Positions 62,588-64,000 of a stretch of 64,000 bases of DNA are shown here, piece after piece. A program made the translations under genes and the position numbers. The notes beneath the pieces are model-generated. The model saw only the letters and a program-made list of their open reading frames with translations, did no database searches and was not told the origin of the DNA. Numbering within the stretch: position 1 is the stretch's first letter; each line of letters opens with the position of its first letter. Source of the stretch: Fibrella forsythiae. GTDB lineage: Bacteria; Bacteroidota; Bacteroidia; Cytophagales; Spirosomataceae. The stretch lies in assembly GCF_017353175.1 (NCBI RefSeq), contig NZ_JAFMYW010000007.1:248001-312000 (forward strand). Direction: 5' to 3'.

Positions 62588-63310
62588 TCAACGATTTCCT
62601 GATTTAGTAGCTGCTGGAAGCGGTGACAGCAGTTCGCCTACTTCAAAACTGACAAATACCTTCTCGGCACTTCGTTGCACCAGCGGGTGTTTGTAAGCGT
62701 TGAGCGGCAGTTCTTCGTCGTAATTTGCCGCAATCCGCCGGCCCGGAATTTTGACGAGCATGGTGTCACTGAACCCTTTCAATAACCGGGCGGGTCCCTG
62801 AACCGTAATCGTAGAAGGTGTAAGGTTAATTACGCTCGACACTACAAAGGGAGGTAGCATATCGATGTGGGTGCTGTCGGGAATCAGGCGGATCGTTTTT
62901 GTGATCCGGTGATCGAAGCTCATCTCCAGCGTGTCGGCTACCACATAGTTCACTTTCAGGCTCTTCACCTGATCAGAGAGGGCGGCTGTCATGGCCGAGG
63001 TGTTGATAATCGAAGCCCTCAGCGGGTTATTGACTTCATAGTTGACTGGCTCAGTGCGAAACGGTAACCACGATAGCCGAAGCAGGTCCCAACCATCGCC
63101 CGACACATTCACCCGAACGGTTCTTGGTAAAGCCGTTGTTGGAATAAACTCCGACTCATTAAATTGAAAGTGAACCGGATATTCCACGTTCAATGAATAG
63201 CCCTCTTTGTTCAGGGCGTTCATGATCCAGAATAAGCCTGCTCCGATAAAGCAGAACAACCATTTCCCCGGATGAAACGGTTGTTTGGGTACGTTTGCCT
63301 CAGTGTTCAT
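62588..63310 (-). CDS. YbbR-like domain protein (CdaR family)
   Basis: 240 residues. One N-terminal membrane helix (WLFCFIGAGLFWIMNAL) followed by YbbR-type beta repeats (TTALPRTVRVNVSGDGWDL; PPFVVSSVINLTPSTITVQG). In Bacteroidota it lies with yajC and a DUF1573 gene as here. Possible regulator of a diadenylate cyclase, but that gene is not in the window. Confidence 0.87.
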   Translation of the reverse strand: MNTEANVPKQPFHPGKWLFCFIGAGLFWIMNALNKEGYSLNVEYPVHFQFNESEFIPTTALPRTVRVNVSGDGWDLLRLSWLPFRTEPVNYEVNNPLRASIINTSAMTAALSDQVKSLKVNYVVADTLEMSFDHRITKTIRLIPDSTHIDMLPPFVVSSVINLTPSTITVQGPARLLKGFSDTMLVKIPGRRIAANYDEELPLNAYKHPLVQRSAEKVFVSFEVGELLSPLPAATKSGNR

Positions 63311-63325
63311 AAACGAACAGGTAGC

Positions 63326-63643
63326 TTAGGCCTTTTCTGTTTCCGGCTTCACGGTTGCTTCGCGAGAGATAGCCGATTTCTCGAAGGTGAGCTTCGTGCC
63401 TCGGTCGACCTCAAGCGTGACGGTCGTTGCATCGACCGACGCAATTTTGCCATGCAGGCCGCCAATCGTTACAACCGAATCGCCTTTCTTCATGCTACTG
63501 ACGAAGTTTTTCTGGTCTTTCGCTTTTTTCTGCTGCGGCCGAATCATGAAGAAATACATGACTGCCAGAACGCCACCCCACAGAGCAAACGTGAATATAC
63601 TCTGAGGAAGCTGGCTGGTGGCTTGTGCCAATACTGTGTGCAT
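63326..63643 (-). CDS. yajC: Preprotein translocase subunit YajC
   Basis: 105 residues with a single helix (LWGGVLAVMYFFMIRPQQKK) and the conserved FVSSMKKGDSVVTIGGLHGK and VTLEVDRGTKLTFEKSAI. Accessory part of the Sec translocon that works with SecDF. 15 bases upstream of the YbbR gene. Confidence 0.95.
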   Translation of the reverse strand: MHTVLAQATSQLPQSIFTFALWGGVLAVMYFFMIRPQQKKAKDQKNFVSSMKKGDSVVTIGGLHGKIASVDATTVTLEVDRGTKLTFEKSAISREATVKPETEKA

Positions 63644-63708
63644 TGTTTTAGGGAAGAAAAACCCGTTACTACCCGGATGGGCGGCAACGGGCCGGTGGAA
63701 TGATACGC

Positions 63709-64000
63709 TTAATTAGCTGTTTTGGCCGATTCAGGTTTGGGGTTTACCATGACCTTGAATTCGATATCCGTTGTAGAAGGCTCAGTGTTGGCATAAACTG
63801 TTACCGTTTTATGCTGCTCACCCTGTTTGCCCCGGCTGTTGAACCGGACCTTAACGCCCGATTCTTCTCCCGGTGCAACCGGCTCACGGGGCCATTCGGG
63901 GGTTGTGCACCCACAGGAAGCCGTGATGTTATTGATTACCAGTGGCAACTCCCCTTTGTTAACAAACTTATACAGGTATTCAACGGTGTCGCCCTCGGTC
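63709..64000 (-). CDS. DUF1573 protein (start outside window)
   Basis: About 96 C-terminal residues; the frame is open to the window end. NITASCGCTTPEWPREPVAPGE is the family core (split: NITASCGCTTPEW, PREPVAPGE), and RFNSRGKQGEQHKTVTVYAN follows. Ig-like (HYDIN/ASPM-type) fold, probably secreted. It ends ESAKTAN. Confidence 0.88.
   Translation of the reverse strand, partial: TEGDTVEYLYKFVNKGELPLVINNITASCGCTTPEWPREPVAPGEESGVKVRFNSRGKQGEQHKTVTVYANTEPSTTDIEFKVMVNPKPESAKTAN

Overview
The window looks like chromosome of a member of the Bacteroidota, most likely a Cytophagales bacterium close to Spirosoma (the genus is an inference from gene content). Supporting signs are a SusC/SusD pair, Bacteroidota-type promoters (TTG, about 20 bases, TAnnTTTG) upstream of tRNA-Met and of the lacI gene, no visible Shine-Dalgarno sequences, and families typical of the phylum (START-like, DinB-like, LytTR with a membrane domain, Wzi, YbbR-YajC-DUF1573).

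Layout. 1-3500: two response regulators, an LptF/LptG-type permease and a START-like protein. 3507-15009: tRNA-Met followed by an 11.4-kb integrated island. A 12-bp copy of the tRNA 3' end closes its right side next to a tyrosine recombinase, and paired GTGTACGG sites lie inside both ends. Its cargo is three paralogous secreted proteins made of YadA-head-like repeats, small hypothetical genes, the tail of an older recombinase, and an IS3-family element decayed by short palindromic insertions. 15230-25350: core genes, namely M1 and S9 peptidases, an overlapping SulP transporter-carbonic anhydrase pair, the DNA polymerase III delta subunit and a lipoprotein.

25492-46284 is a complete pectin utilisation locus. 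SusC/SusD take up oligosaccharides. Pectate lyase PL10, pectin methylesterase CE8, rhamnogalacturonan acetylesterase CE12, an alpha/beta esterase, GH105 and GH28 deesterify and cut pectin to uronic acids. ExuT imports galacturonate, and UxaC, UxaB and UxaA turn it into 2-keto-3-deoxygluconate. A LacI-family gene lies divergent from uxaB. The same 18-bp palindrome occurs upstream of susC, in the uxaB-lacI gap and upstream of the GH28 gene, which suggests one regulon. The last two steps (KDG kinase and aldolase) are not in the window.

46526-64000: a Xre/RES toxin-antitoxin pair, AcpH, dCMP deaminase, a DUF1080 protein, a beta-helix protein with an AT-rich core, an ABC1 kinase-TetR pair with a strong operator, two DinB-like proteins, a CPBP protease, a LytTR regulator, CorA, an MFS exporter, Wzi, and the start of the DUF1573-yajC-ybbR cluster.

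One signal runs through the window at a different scale. The 7-mer GGTACGT, usually as CAGGTACGTTG, occurs about 66 times on the two strands by hand count, against about 8 expected by chance. It is absent from the roughly 10 kb of island left of the integrase. It often sits inside terminator stems or forms its own small palindromes.
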